Counted from the stretch's first letter, positions 16,270 to 25,565 are shown. The stretch is 64,000 nt of DNA from Halomicrobium urmianum (GCF_020217425.1 NZ_CP084090.1:806001-870000), one strand, 5' to 3'. Made by a program: numbers and translations. Notes: generated by a model from the sequence alone, not told the origin.

Positions 16270-17367
16270 ATGCCCGATCCACCCGCCTACGAGGTCGCGG
16301 TCGTCGGCGGCGGCCCGGCCGGCCTGACGACGGCGCTGTACACGACGCGGCTCGGCCACCGGACCGCCGCTTTCGAGCGCGTCGGCGGCCGCCACGCCGC
16401 GGTCGACAACGTCCACAACGTGCTCGGCGTCTCCGAGGACGTCTCCGGGAGCGAACTCGCCGAGCGGGGCGTCCGCCAGCTGGAGGAGTACGGCGCCGAC
16501 TACCACCCCGACTCCGTCGACGCCGTCGAGCGCGACGGCGACCGGTTCCGGATCGAGGGGGCCCACGGGACGGCCACCGCCGAGCGGGTCGTCCTCGCCA
16601 CCGGCTTTTCCGACGAGGGACCGGGCGTCCCCGGGCTGGAGCGGTTCACCGGCCGGGGCCTGCACTACTGCCTGCACTGCGACGCCTACACGCTCGGCGA
16701 CGGGGCGACGTTCGTCCTCGGGCACACGGAGCACGCCGCTCAGGTCGCCATGCTGCTCCTGCACTTCACCGACGACGTGACGCTGCTGACCGACGACGAG
16801 GCGCCCGAGTGGAGCGACGAGACGGCGGCCCAGCTCGAGGCTCACCCGGTCGAGCGCGTCGACGCGGAGGTGATCGGCGCGTTCGCGGAGGGCTCCGGCG
16901 GGTCGACGGTTCTCGAAGAGGGCGGCGTCCGCGGCGGCCCGGCCGGGGAGTGGCTCGGCGGACTCACCCTCGCCGACGGCACCGAGCGGGAGTTCCTCGG
17001 CGGCTTCGCCGTCTACGGGCTGGAGTACAACAACCGGCTGGCCGCGGACCTGGGCTGCGATCTGGCCGACGACGGCGCCGTCGCGGTCGACGAGGTCGGT
17101 CGGGCGAGCGAGGACGGCGTCTACGCCGTCGGCGACGTCACCCACGGCCAGAACCAGACGCCCGTCGCGCTGGGCGACGGCGCGCGGGCCGGCATCGCGC
17201 TCCACAGGGACCTCCGGGCGTTCCCCGTCGACGCCGACGCCCTCGACGCGGTCGACCCGACGGACCTGCGGGTGCCCGGCGCGGCGGCCGAGCTCAGGGC
17301 GCGGATGCGCCGCGACCGCGGCAGGGACCACCACGCGGGGCTGCGCGACCCCCGGTCAGACGAGTGA
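16270..17367 (+). CDS. Thioredoxin reductase-like flavoprotein
   Basis: 365 aa. An N-terminal FAD site GGGPAGLTTALYTTRLG (from about residue 13), a second FAD contact GDVTHGQNQTPVALGDGARAG near the C-terminus, and a redox CxxC in HYCLHCDAY at the position of the thioredoxin-reductase disulfide. The NAD(P)H-binding motif is degenerate (VLGHTEHAAQ instead of a GxGxxA core), so electron donation by NADPH is doubtful; a ferredoxin- or F420-linked donor is possible, as known for deviant archaeal flavin thioredoxin reductases. It is convergent with the EEP gene. Confidence 0.84.
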   Translation: MPDPPAYEVAVVGGGPAGLTTALYTTRLGHRTAAFERVGGRHAAVDNVHNVLGVSEDVSGSELAERGVRQLEEYGADYHPDSVDAVERDGDRFRIEGAHGTATAERVVLATGFSDEGPGVPGLERFTGRGLHYCLHCDAYTLGDGATFVLGHTEHAAQVAMLLLHFTDDVTLLTDDEAPEWSDETAAQLEAHPVERVDAEVIGAFAEGSGGSTVLEEGGVRGGPAGEWLGGLTLADGTEREFLGGFAVYGLEYNNRLAADLGCDLADDGAVAVDEVGRASEDGVYAVGDVTHGQNQTPVALGDGARAGIALHRDLRAFPVDADALDAVDPTDLRVPGAAAELRARMRRDRGRDHHAGLRDPRSDE

Positions 17368-17391
17368 GCCGCCCGCCCCGGTGGGTGAGCC

Positions 17392-18219
17392 CTACCCCCG
17401 CCGGTCCGTAGTCCGTCGGGGGAGCGACAGCGTCGTCATCACCGGCAGATGGTCGGAGGGGTACTTGCCGTCGCCGTACGTGTCCGAACAGGCGCCGTGG
17501 ATGTGGATCTCCACCTCCGGGGTGACGAACACGTAGTCGATGCGCTTCTCCGGCACGAGGCTGGTGAAGTCGGTCACCGTCGTCTCGGGGCCGTGGTGGT
17601 CGTGGTTGGCCGCGTAGTGGGCGTCGAGCAGCGTCCGCTCGCAGCCCACCGAGGTCGTCATCCGGTCGTAGGGCTCCTCCGACTCGCGCATGTTGAAGTC
17701 GCCCGTGACGATCACGGGGTCCCGCGGGGAGAGCTCGTCGATCCGGTCCCGGAGAAGGGCCGCGCTCTCGCAGCGCGCCTCGTCGCCGGCGTGATCGAAG
17801 TGCGTGTTGTAGTGGGTGAACTCGATCCCGGTGTCGATCTCACGGAGGTGGGCCCACTTGACGAGCCGCGGGAGCATGGCGTCCCAGCCGACGCTCCCCG
17901 GCTCGTCGGGCGTCTCGGAGAGCCAGAAGGTCCCCTCGTCCTCGAGGTTGAACCGCTCGCGGTCGTAGGCGATGGCGGCGTACTCTCCGGCGCTCTCGAC
18001 GTCCCCGCCCCGCCCCGCGTACAGCCACTCGTACCGGGGCAGCCGCTCCCGGAGGTCGTCGACCTGGTCGTGCAGCGCCTCCTGGAGGCCGATCACCTCC
18101 GGGTCGTGGAACCGGATGACGCTGGCCACCGCGTCGCGGCGCTTGCGCCAGACGTACTCCGTGTCCTTCGGGTTGTCGTACCGGACGTTGTAGGTCATCA
18201 CGTCGAGACGGGAGGGCAT
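17392..18219 (-). CDS. Endonuclease/exonuclease/phosphatase (EEP) family hydrolase
   Basis: 275 aa, a complete EEP domain. Metal and catalytic residues are in order: MTYNVRYDN (Asn), GLQEAL (Glu), TGDFNM (Asp/Asn), and SDHLPVM (Asp/His), plus the preceding IDYVFV. The family includes nucleases and phospholipid/inositol phosphatases; DNA repair (ExoIII-type) is less likely because the DNA-specific insertions are not obvious, and metal-dependent phosphoesterase activity on a small substrate is favoured. The stop is followed by 24 nt to the flavoprotein gene end. It starts 3 nt after the end of the gene at 18223..18510, so the two are probably an operon. Confidence 0.88.
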   Translation of the reverse strand: MPSRLDVMTYNVRYDNPKDTEYVWRKRRDAVASVIRFHDPEVIGLQEALHDQVDDLRERLPRYEWLYAGRGGDVESAGEYAAIAYDRERFNLEDEGTFWLSETPDEPGSVGWDAMLPRLVKWAHLREIDTGIEFTHYNTHFDHAGDEARCESAALLRDRIDELSPRDPVIVTGDFNMRESEEPYDRMTTSVGCERTLLDAHYAANHDHHGPETTVTDFTSLVPEKRIDYVFVTPEVEIHIHGACSDTYGDGKYPSDHLPVMTTLSLPRRTTDRRG

Positions 18220-18222
18220 GGC

Positions 18223-18510
18223 CTACGAGTACAGCTCCGCGGTGATCTGGTCCTCGTTGTGCGTGATCACGTCGTGAACGGCCCGGAGGTCCTCGTCGCT
18301 GAGCCCCGAGTTGCCGGTCGTCGCGCCCCGGACCGTCGAGAGCCGCGAGGCGACGTAGCCTTTCGTCCAGGCGCGCGCGACGGGTGACAGTCTGTCGTCG
18401 TCCTCGTCGAGCAGCTCTTCGTCGGACAGCGACGACCGCATGTCCCTGGCCAGCCGCGCCGAGAAGTTGTTCAGGAAGAGGTCGAGGAACTTTCGCTCCG
18501 CGTCGTTCAT
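18223..18510 (-). CDS. Small helical hypothetical protein
   Basis: 95 aa from the ATG at 18510 (the frame stays open further upstream without typical composition). It is mostly alpha-helical and acidic (FLDLFLNNFSARLARDMR, then AVHDVITHNEDQITAELYS). Not recognised. Its stop codon is 3 nt before the start of the EEP gene on the same strand, indicating translational linkage, which suggests it is a partner or a regulator of that hydrolase. Confidence 0.65.
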   Translation of the reverse strand: MNDAERKFLDLFLNNFSARLARDMRSSLSDEELLDEDDDRLSPVARAWTKGYVASRLSTVRGATTGNSGLSDEDLRAVHDVITHNEDQITAELYS

Positions 18511-18809
18511 GTCGCCTGAAAGGAGCTCCACGGCCAAAGGCGTTGGCTCGCCCCCGAACGACCGCCGCTGACGGCGTCGCCGAATCTCCACTGGTCCTCG
18601 GAACCGCTCGTAGAAGCAAGCCGTTACCGGCGAGTAATCGTACATTTTCAGGCGAACGCGGGGCTTACGATAACGAATGCCCCTCGTACAGCCGACACGG
18701 TTAAAGATTCCGGAGTTCTATATCGGCCACCCTCGTCGTATAGCGGCGACTTGACAGGACCCGATTCGACAGGGACCGATCGACGCGGCGTTCACGGAAT
18801 TCGATCGCT

Positions 18810-19811
18810 ATGGTCACGATACTCTACACCTTCGACAGGCGTTTCATGTGGAAAACGTTCGAGGCGATCGACGGGCACGTCGACCGGGCGTCGGCCGCGT
18901 TACCCCTGCGGCAGTCGGCGCGGGGATCCCAGTCCTCGATCCCCGAGGTCGACGCCCCGATAGAGTCCGCCGCCGACCTCGACGCCGCAGTCGCCGAGAT
19001 AGACCCGGACGTCGTCGTCCAGAACCACCGGTTCGAGGCGGCGGTGCTGGACGAGCGGCCGTCCTACCACGACGACTACCCCGTCGTACACGTCCGCCAC
19101 GGGGCCTCCGTCGGCCGGGGCGAGGTCCACAACACCACCCGGGACCTCGGCGACGTCGTCGACGTGGCCCTCGCGCCCGGCGAGCGGTGGGCCACGGCGT
19201 ACCGCGAGTCGATGGCCGACGACGTGCGCGTCGCCGTCGTCGGCGTCCCCGAGGCCGACGACCTCGTCGCGGCCGACCCGCCCCGCGAGCGGCGGGTCCT
19301 CTACGCCCCGACCAACCACAACTACGGCGGCGGGAGCTACGTCGAGACCGCCGAGGACGTCCTCGACGTCTTCGAGGGCTCCGAATACGAACTCCGCTTC
19401 CGTCCCCACCCGATGGACCGCCAGGAGGAACCCGGCAAGTCCGTCACCGAGCGCTGCCGCGAGCGCATCGCCGACCTCCCCAACGTCGTCTTCGACGACG
19501 CCGACACCCCCCGCGAGAGCATGCTCGACGCCGACCTGCTGCTCTCCGACTACTCCGGCATCGTCACCGAGTGGCTCCACACGGGTCGCCCGCTCGCCCA
19601 GCTCACCGACGTCGCCGCCGACGCCGACGTCCCGCCGCTGGGCTATCGGACCGACGACCTCTCTATCGAGGCGATCGATCGGCTCTACGAGGACGGCTAT
19701 CCGCCGGACGTCGAGCGGCGGGTCGACGAACGGATCGCCGAACTGGGGATTCCGATGGACGGCCGCGCCGGCGAGCGGGCCGCCGAGGAGGTGCTGGCAT
19801 GCACGCAGTGA
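18810..19811 (+). CDS. TagB/TagF-like CDP-glycerol glycerophosphotransferase family protein
   Basis: 333 aa. It has the C-terminal half of the PF04464-type fold: VLYAPTNHN, ELRFRPHP, VFDDADTPRESMLDADLLLSDYSGIVTEW, where SDYSG is the nucleotide-contact motif and the preceding acidic loop is typical. In bacteria these enzymes move glycerol-phosphate or ribitol-phosphate from a CDP-alcohol to teichoic-acid chains. The region before about residue 130 is divergent. Its last 13 nt overlap the nucleotidyltransferase gene, and that pairing suggests activation of an alcohol phosphate and its transfer to a surface glycan. Exact substrate unknown. Confidence 0.78.
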   Translation: MVTILYTFDRRFMWKTFEAIDGHVDRASAALPLRQSARGSQSSIPEVDAPIESAADLDAAVAEIDPDVVVQNHRFEAAVLDERPSYHDDYPVVHVRHGASVGRGEVHNTTRDLGDVVDVALAPGERWATAYRESMADDVRVAVVGVPEADDLVAADPPRERRVLYAPTNHNYGGGSYVETAEDVLDVFEGSEYELRFRPHPMDRQEEPGKSVTERCRERIADLPNVVFDDADTPRESMLDADLLLSDYSGIVTEWLHTGRPLAQLTDVAADADVPPLGYRTDDLSIEAIDRLYEDGYPPDVERRVDERIAELGIPMDGRAGERAAEEVLACTQ

Positions 19812-20503
19812 TCCTGGCCGCCGGCGAGGGCAGCCGGATGGGCCCCCACACCGACGACGTTCCGAAGGCGTTCATGGACCTCGGCGGGGAGACGCTGTAC
19901 CGGCGCCAGCGGGACGCCATCGACCCGTACGTCGACGACGTCACCGTCGTCCTGGGCTACGCCTACGAGAACGTCGTCGATCGGCTCGGCTCGGCGCGGC
20001 CCGTGATCTTCGAGGACTGGGCCGACTACGAGAACGCCGAGTCGCTGCGCCGCGGGACGGCCGGCGTCGACGACGACGTGCTCGTGCTGAACGGGGACGT
20101 CCTCGTCGCCGGGTCCGTCATCGAGCGGGTCGTCGACCGCTTCGAGGCGGCACCTGGCCGGAGCGTGGTGGCCGCCATTCCCGGCCACCAGGAGGGCTCG
20201 ACAGCCGTCCGGTCCGACGACCGCGGCGTCGTCACCGACTACGGGATGATCCGCGGCCACCGGCACGCCGGTCTCGGCGTGGTCGATCGGTCCCACCTCG
20301 ACGAGGCCCGCGCGCACCTCGCCGCGCACCGCGACGAGTGGTACCCGGGCATCTACACCCGGGTCGTGACGGAGATGGTCCCCATCCCGTCCGGCGGTCA
20401 CGTCGAGATCAACTACCCTAGCGACAGGGCCGCCGCCCGCGACAAACTCCCGCTGGACGCCCCTGACGGACTCGACCTTCAGACGTCGGCGACCCACGAG
20501 TGA
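19799..20503 (+). CDS. LicC-like sugar/alcohol-phosphate nucleotidyltransferase
   Basis: 234 aa. The N-terminal motif ILAAGEGSRMGPHTDDVPKAF is the NTP-binding signature G-x-G-x-R...P-K, and NAESLRRG plus VLVLNGDVLVA (metal-binding Asp) follow. The order and short length match LicC-type cytidylyltransferases (phosphocholine) and related inositol/glycerol-phosphate enzymes more than large glucose-1-phosphate types. The predicted product is a CDP- (or NDP-) activated alcohol or sugar for the overlapping glycerophosphotransferase gene. ATG at 19799 chosen because it overlaps the upstream stop at 19811, a usual coupling arrangement. Confidence 0.82.
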   Translation: MHAVILAAGEGSRMGPHTDDVPKAFMDLGGETLYRRQRDAIDPYVDDVTVVLGYAYENVVDRLGSARPVIFEDWADYENAESLRRGTAGVDDDVLVLNGDVLVAGSVIERVVDRFEAAPGRSVVAAIPGHQEGSTAVRSDDRGVVTDYGMIRGHRHAGLGVVDRSHLDEARAHLAAHRDEWYPGIYTRVVTEMVPIPSGGHVEINYPSDRAAARDKLPLDAPDGLDLQTSATHE

Positions 20504-20705
20504 ATTCGAGGCGGTTCGCACAGGAGCGTTCTCGGGCGACGTTCAGCGCGGACGTCTGCGAGACGCGTTCACCGTCCGCTGTGACGGAGACCGTGGCGTG
20601 GAAACGACTGCTTTCTCCGGGGATCCCGGTCGATTGACGATGGAGAATCGGCCGCCGGAAGCGTGAAGCGAAGCCGTTAATGGGAGGCTTCGCCTTGCGC
20701 GGGTA

Positions 20706-21401
20706 ATGCGCCTCATCGCGCACCGTGGGTGCGCCGACCAGTATCCCGAGAATACCGTCGCCGCGGTCCGGCAGTCGGCCCGGTACGCCGACGCTATCGA
20801 GGTCGACGTCCGCCGCTGTGGCTCCGGCGAACTCGTCGCCTTCCACGACGAGCGCGTCGACAGGCTGACCGACGCCGAGGGCCGCGTCGCCGACCTCCCC
20901 TGGGACCGCCTGGGCGACCTGGAAGTGCTCGACTCCGGGGAGACCGTTCCCCGCCTCCGGGCCGTCCTCGACGCCGTCCCCGAGGGCGTCCGCGTCCAGG
21001 TCGAACTGAAGGAGACCGGACTGGCCGCCGACGTCCGCGACGCCGTCGCCGGCGTCGACCGCGAGGTGGCCGTCTCCTCGTTCGACGAGACGGCGCTGGC
21101 GGCGGTCCGCGACCTGGAGTGGGACGTGCCGACCGGCTTCCTCTTCGAGTCCGATCCCGAGGCCAACCTCGCGACCGCGCTGGAGCTGGGCTGCGACGCC
21201 GTCCATCCCCACTACGACTGCTGTCTGGAGACGGACGTGGTCGACGCCGCCCACGCCGCCGGACTGGACGTGATCGCCTGGAAGGCCCTCGAAACCCGCG
21301 AGGAGTTCGCCGCGCTCCGGGAGGTCGACGTCGACGGCGCCACCGCCGACCGGTGGGACATCGCGCCGACGAGCAAGGCCGCCCCGGCGGCCTCCGACTG
21401 A
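20706..21401 (+). CDS. Glycerophosphodiester phosphodiesterase
   Basis: 231 aa. The GDPD signature is complete at the start: AHRGCADQYPENT (His5, Arg6) with the acidic EVDVRR, the HD pair in AFHDERVDRLTD, and VQVELK near the middle. The enzyme hydrolyses glycerophosphodiesters to glycerol-3-phosphate and an alcohol. Position just after the TagB/LicC-like pair (200 nt gap) suggests turnover or recycling of glycerol-phosphate-containing envelope material, but the gap holds a separate TATA-like signal (TTAATGG near 20677), so transcription may be separate. Confidence 0.88.
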   Translation: MRLIAHRGCADQYPENTVAAVRQSARYADAIEVDVRRCGSGELVAFHDERVDRLTDAEGRVADLPWDRLGDLEVLDSGETVPRLRAVLDAVPEGVRVQVELKETGLAADVRDAVAGVDREVAVSSFDETALAAVRDLEWDVPTGFLFESDPEANLATALELGCDAVHPHYDCCLETDVVDAAHAAGLDVIAWKALETREEFAALREVDVDGATADRWDIAPTSKAAPAASD

Positions 21402-21531
21402 CGCCGCCGGCCACTGCTCGCTACGCCGGGGTCATCCGGTCGTCGATATTAGGGGCATTATATCCCAACGTACAGTTTAGATAATATGCCGGATAGCCTT
21501 ATGTGTCTGATCGGACAATCGACAGGTAGCC

Positions 21532-21711
21532 ATGAGCGCAACCGCAACCGACTGGAGCGACCCGGAGACCTGCCCGTTCTGCGGCGACGACCTCGTCGAC
21601 CCCGGCGCCGGCTTCGTCGACCACATCGGCGAGAACCCCGACTGCGAGGACAGCTGGAGCAACTGGCGCGACAACCTCGCCGGCGACGTCCGCGGCGAGT
21701 GGGCCGGCTAG
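21532..21711 (+). CDS. Small C2HC-type zinc-finger protein
   Basis: 59 aa, too short to be recovered easily from size-filtered predictions. A Cys-x2-Cys pair (TCPFCGDD) is followed by His (FVDHIGENPDCE) and a last Cys, giving a CCHC-like zinc site. A conserved C-terminal segment (SWSNWRDNLAGDVRGEWAG) follows. Small zinc-finger proteins of this type are widespread in haloarchaea, but the function is mostly unknown. The TATA-like CCTTATG at 21497 supports it as an expressed gene. Confidence 0.72.
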   Translation: MSATATDWSDPETCPFCGDDLVDPGAGFVDHIGENPDCEDSWSNWRDNLAGDVRGEWAG

Positions 21712-21890
21712 CGCGCGACCGACAGTAATCCACTTCCCCTTCCCCCGCCTACCCCCGCACGGCCGATGACGAGCGTCGCCGGCGACGGCGACTCCGGTTC
21801 CGAGCGAGGATGACCACCTGGCGGTGACGAACCCTATGAGTGCCGAGGCCAGTCTTCCGCCGTTCGCGCCCGTCGCCGAGCCGCCGGCCA

Positions 21891-21908
21891 GCCCCGACTG
21901 ATCGGGGC
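21891..21908. other. Perfect 7-bp inverted repeat between the zinc-finger gene and aglB
   Basis: GCCCCGA, a 4-nt loop CTGA, and TCGGGGC. It lies between the small zinc-finger gene and aglB, 53 nt ahead of aglB. It may act as a terminator stem or regulatory hairpin; no T-run follows, so termination is unproven. Confidence 0.35.
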
Positions 21909-21961
21909 CCCTCAGCGTGTGCCGGCACCGAGCCCTTATTCCCGGCACTCGATGGTAGCGT

Positions 21962-24688
21962 ATGGCCGAGCGAACGGAACGTGACGGATGGACCGTCGAC
22001 GTGACGCCCCTCCTCGAATTCGTCCGGCGGTTACCGCACGTTCCCTCCTACCTCCTCCTCGCGATGGCGTTCATGTTCTGGGTCCGCGCGCAGTCCTACG
22101 GCAACTTCGTCCGCGACGACGGGAGCGTCCGGCTCACCGCGGTCGACTCGTGGTACCACTGGCGGACGACGATGTACACGGTCCGCAACTGGCCGCAGAC
22201 GATGCCGTACGACCCGTGGACCGCGTTCCCGACGGGCACCTACGTGGGCCAGTTCGGCACGCTGTTCGACCAGATCGTCGCGACCGCCGCCATACTCGTC
22301 GGCGGGGGCGATCCGACGCCGGAGACGGTCCTCTCGGTCGCGCTGCTGGCCGTCCCCGCCATCGCCGCGCTGGTCGCGATCCCCACGTACTTCGTCTGCA
22401 AGCGCCTCGGCGGGCGGATCGGCGGACTGGCTGGCGTGGTCCTGCTCGCGCTGTTCCCCGGTCGGTTCATCGGGAAGAGCACGGTGGGGATGTACCAGCA
22501 CCACGCGGCCGAGGTCCTGTTCATGTCCCTGGCGGTCCTGGCGACGATGGTCGCGCTGACCGTCGCCGAGCGCGAGCGGCCGAGCTACGGGCGCGTCGCC
22601 GATCGCGAGTGGGGGACGCTCCGTCGGCCGGCCGGCTACGCCGCCCTCGCGGGCGTCGCGGTCGCGCTCTACCTCTGGGTGTGGCCGCCAGGGGTCGTCC
22701 TCGTCGGGATCCTCGCGATCTTCTTCGCGATCGAACTGAGCGCGCGGTACGTCGGCGGCGGGAGCCCAGAACCGCTCGCGTTCGTCGGCGCGGTGGCGCT
22801 CGCGGTCACCGGGCTCCTCACCACGGCGACGATGGAGGTCACCGAGATCCACCCGGCGGCCGAGGGGCCGCTGCAACCGGCGCTCGCCTTCGCCGTCGCC
22901 GGCGGCTGCGTCTTCATGGCGTGGCTCGCCCGCGAGTGGGACCGTCGCGGGATCGACGAGCGGTACTACCCGGCCGCCGTCGCCGGCGGCGCCGCGGTCT
23001 CGATGGCCGTGATGGCGCTCGTCCTGCCCGAGGTCTGGGACCGGATCCTCCGGGGCGTGTACGGTCGACTGATCCCGGTCGGATACACGTCGACGGCGCT
23101 CACCGTCCCCGAAGCGGGGCCGCCGGACGACCCCCTCGGGTTCTTCTACGAGCAGTACGGTCCGGCGTTCCTCACGGGGTTGATCGGCCTGGCCGCGCTC
23201 GCCGCCCGGTCCGTCCTCGGGGACGACCACCGGGCCGAACACGTGCTGATCGTCGTCTGGGCGCTGGTCCTCACGTCGATGGCGGTCACCCAGCAGCGCT
23301 TCCACTACTACTACGTCGCGCCGGTCGCGGCGCTGAACGCCGCCCTCGTCGGGGAGATCGTCGGCGGGATCGACCGCAGCGACCTCCCGCAGGTGCGCGT
23401 GATCGACGTCGGTCGCGTGGCGGTGCTCCTGGGGGTGGCGGCTGTCGTGCTGCTCCCGCTGACGCCGCTGGCGGCGCCGGCGACGGTCCTCGACGCCGGG
23501 GGTGACCAGCGCCCCAGCCGGGACGCCATGCGCTGGCAGAGCACGAACCACTGGCTGGAACAGAACAGCCCCGCACCCGGCGCGTGGGGCGGCGCGGACA
23601 ACGCGGACGAGTTCGGCTACTACGGCACCTACCCCGTTCCGGAGGACGACGACTTCGCGTACCCCGAGGGGGCCTACGGCGTGATGTCGTGGTGGGACTA
23701 CGGCCACATCATCACGGTCCAGGCCGAGCGCATCCCGCACGCGAACCCCTTCCAGCAGAACGCCCGCTCGGCGGCCGCCTTCTTCACGGCGGACTCGGAG
23801 GAACGGGCGCAACGCGTCCTCGAAGCGATCCCCGCCGCCGAGCGGTCCGACGACCTCAACCAGTTCGACGAGGCCGAACTGGACGCGCTCGCCGACGAGC
23901 GAACCGCCCAGCAGCGGGGCGAGGAGACCCGGTACGTCATGATCGACGACGAGATGGTCGGCGGGAAGTTCGAGAGCATGCGGACCTACGCCGGCGAGGA
24001 CACCGGCACGTACCGGGAGTCCCGGGAGGTCCGGGTGAACGAGGACGCGAGCACCGTCAGCGGGACCGTCACCGCGCCGGCGCGCAACGACGCCTACGAC
24101 GACACCGTGCTCTCGCGGCTCTACTTCGACGACGCCGACGGGATGGAGCACTACCGGCTCGTCCACAACGACGACCAGCAGTCGCAGTTCGTCACCATCG
24201 CGGTCTCGCGCGACGGCGGCGAGAGCTGGGACCCCGAGTACGTCAACCGGCCGGTGACGCCGAGCCTCGCGGAGTCGCTCTCCGAACTGCAGGACGACCC
24301 CGACGTCGAGGTCGCCGTCTACGACGTGCGCATGCAGCCCGTGGTGAAGGTCTTCGAGCGCGTCGAGGGCGCGCACCTGAACGGCACCGTCGACGCGCCC
24401 GCTGGGACGACGGTGACCGCCGAACTCGAACTCACCACCGAACAGCGCGACCGGACGTTCACCTACACGCAGACCGCGACCGTCGGCGAGGACGGCGAGT
24501 TCTCGATGACGGTGCCGTACGCGACGCGCGAGGACGCGGACGTCGAGGACGGCTACACTGACAGCGGCGTGACTGCCGAGGGCACCTACGAGATCAGCGT
24601 CGACGGCGAGCCCGTCGGCACCGCCGATGTCGCCGAGAGCACGCTCTACGACGGTGGGACGGGCGAGGTCACGCTGGACGGTGGGTGA
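21962..24688 (+). CDS. aglB: Oligosaccharyltransferase AglB (STT3 family)
   Basis: 908 aa. It transfers a lipid-linked glycan to Asn in N-x-S/T sequons of exported proteins. The acidic metal-binding motif VDSWYHWRT (first outer loop), the catalytic signature WWDYG at residues 577-581 and the downstream HANPFQQN are all visible. About 13 helices fill the first 520 residues, and the remaining 390 residues form the extracellular domain. A TATA-like CCTTATT lies about 25 nt ahead of the ATG. Nearby are a TagB-like enzyme (18.8 kb) and a secreted protein with many sequons (28.2-31.2 kb), consistent with a surface-glycosylation neighbourhood. Confidence 0.95.
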   Translation: MAERTERDGWTVDVTPLLEFVRRLPHVPSYLLLAMAFMFWVRAQSYGNFVRDDGSVRLTAVDSWYHWRTTMYTVRNWPQTMPYDPWTAFPTGTYVGQFGTLFDQIVATAAILVGGGDPTPETVLSVALLAVPAIAALVAIPTYFVCKRLGGRIGGLAGVVLLALFPGRFIGKSTVGMYQHHAAEVLFMSLAVLATMVALTVAERERPSYGRVADREWGTLRRPAGYAALAGVAVALYLWVWPPGVVLVGILAIFFAIELSARYVGGGSPEPLAFVGAVALAVTGLLTTATMEVTEIHPAAEGPLQPALAFAVAGGCVFMAWLAREWDRRGIDERYYPAAVAGGAAVSMAVMALVLPEVWDRILRGVYGRLIPVGYTSTALTVPEAGPPDDPLGFFYEQYGPAFLTGLIGLAALAARSVLGDDHRAEHVLIVVWALVLTSMAVTQQRFHYYYVAPVAALNAALVGEIVGGIDRSDLPQVRVIDVGRVAVLLGVAAVVLLPLTPLAAPATVLDAGGDQRPSRDAMRWQSTNHWLEQNSPAPGAWGGADNADEFGYYGTYPVPEDDDFAYPEGAYGVMSWWDYGHIITVQAERIPHANPFQQNARSAAAFFTADSEERAQRVLEAIPAAERSDDLNQFDEAELDALADERTAQQRGEETRYVMIDDEMVGGKFESMRTYAGEDTGTYRESREVRVNEDASTVSGTVTAPARNDAYDDTVLSRLYFDDADGMEHYRLVHNDDQQSQFVTIAVSRDGGESWDPEYVNRPVTPSLAESLSELQDDPDVEVAVYDVRMQPVVKVFERVEGAHLNGTVDAPAGTTVTAELELTTEQRDRTFTYTQTATVGEDGEFSMTVPYATREDADVEDGYTDSGVTAEGTYEISVDGEPVGTADVAESTLYDGGTGEVTLDGG

Positions 24689-24782
24689 TCAGTGTAACGG
24701 TTTCGTCCCAATCTGGTTTCCACCTAATAACGAATTAGCGCTTGTCGTAACGTTGAAAGCGGAATATCTCAAGGGAACGGGT

Positions 24783-25562
24783 ATGGAGCGCAGATTTAGC
24801 ATGGACCGCCGCGCGTATCTGAAGACCGTCGGCGCGGCGAGCGCGTCCGCGGCAGTCGCCGGCTGTCAGGGCGGCGGCAGCGGGAGCGACGACACTATCG
24901 TCCCGGGGACGGCCTCGGGCTTCCCGCCGTTCGAGTACACCGAGGGCGGCGAACTGGTCGGCTTCGACGTCGCGCTGGCCGAGGAGACCATCGACCGCGC
25001 CGGCTACGAGGTGGGCGACTGGGTCGACATCGAGTTCGACTCGCTGATCCCGTCGCTGACCGAGGGCGACATCGACCTCGTCGCCGCGGCGATGACCATC
25101 AACGACGAGCGCGACCAGACCATCGACTTCAGTAACCCCTACTGGGAGTCCAACCAGGCCGTGCTCGTCCGCGAGGGCGGCGACTTCCAGCCCGAGAGCA
25201 CCGACGACCTGGAGGGGAAGCGCGTCGGCGCCCAGTCGGGTACCACGGGCGAGGAGCAGGTTCAGGGGCTGATCGACGACGGGACCATCAGCGGGGAGGA
25301 CTACCGCCAGTACGACAACTACACGCTGGCCGTCGAGGACCTCGAGAACGGCAACGTCGACGCCGTCGTCATCGACGTCCCCGTCGCGGAGAACTTCACC
25401 GGCGACCGCTCGGTCGAGATCGCCTTCCAGATCGAGACCGGCGAGCAGTTCGGCTTCGGCATGCGCGAGGACGACGACCGCATCGAGGACATCAACTCGG
25501 CGCTGGCCGAGATCCGGGACGACGGCACCTACGACGACCTCGTCTCGGAGTACTTCGGATAG
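24783..25562 (+). CDS. ABC transporter substrate-binding lipoprotein, polar amino acid type
   Basis: 259 aa. An N-terminal MDRRAYLKTVGAASASAAVAGC contains a twin-arginine pair and a lipobox (AVAGC), so it is exported and lipid-anchored outside the cell. The rest is a type-3 solute-binding protein (FEYTEGGELVGFDVALAEE..., then DLVAAAMTINDERDQ). Start at 24783 or at the in-frame ATG 24801, both ahead of the signal. It is the first gene of the S-P-A-P operon, followed 3 nt later by permease 1. Glutamine, glutamate, histidine or a related amino acid is the likely ligand. Confidence 0.93.
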   Translation: MERRFSMDRRAYLKTVGAASASAAVAGCQGGGSGSDDTIVPGTASGFPPFEYTEGGELVGFDVALAEETIDRAGYEVGDWVDIEFDSLIPSLTEGDIDLVAAAMTINDERDQTIDFSNPYWESNQAVLVREGGDFQPESTDDLEGKRVGAQSGTTGEEQVQGLIDDGTISGEDYRQYDNYTLAVEDLENGNVDAVVIDVPVAENFTGDRSVEIAFQIETGEQFGFGMREDDDRIEDINSALAEIRDDGTYDDLVSEYFG

Positions 25563-25565
25563 CGC

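Noticed and set aside
21836-21901. A 21-codon frame upstream of aglB (MSAEASLPPF...).
   Set aside because: Too short to support without expression data; its end overlaps an inverted repeat.
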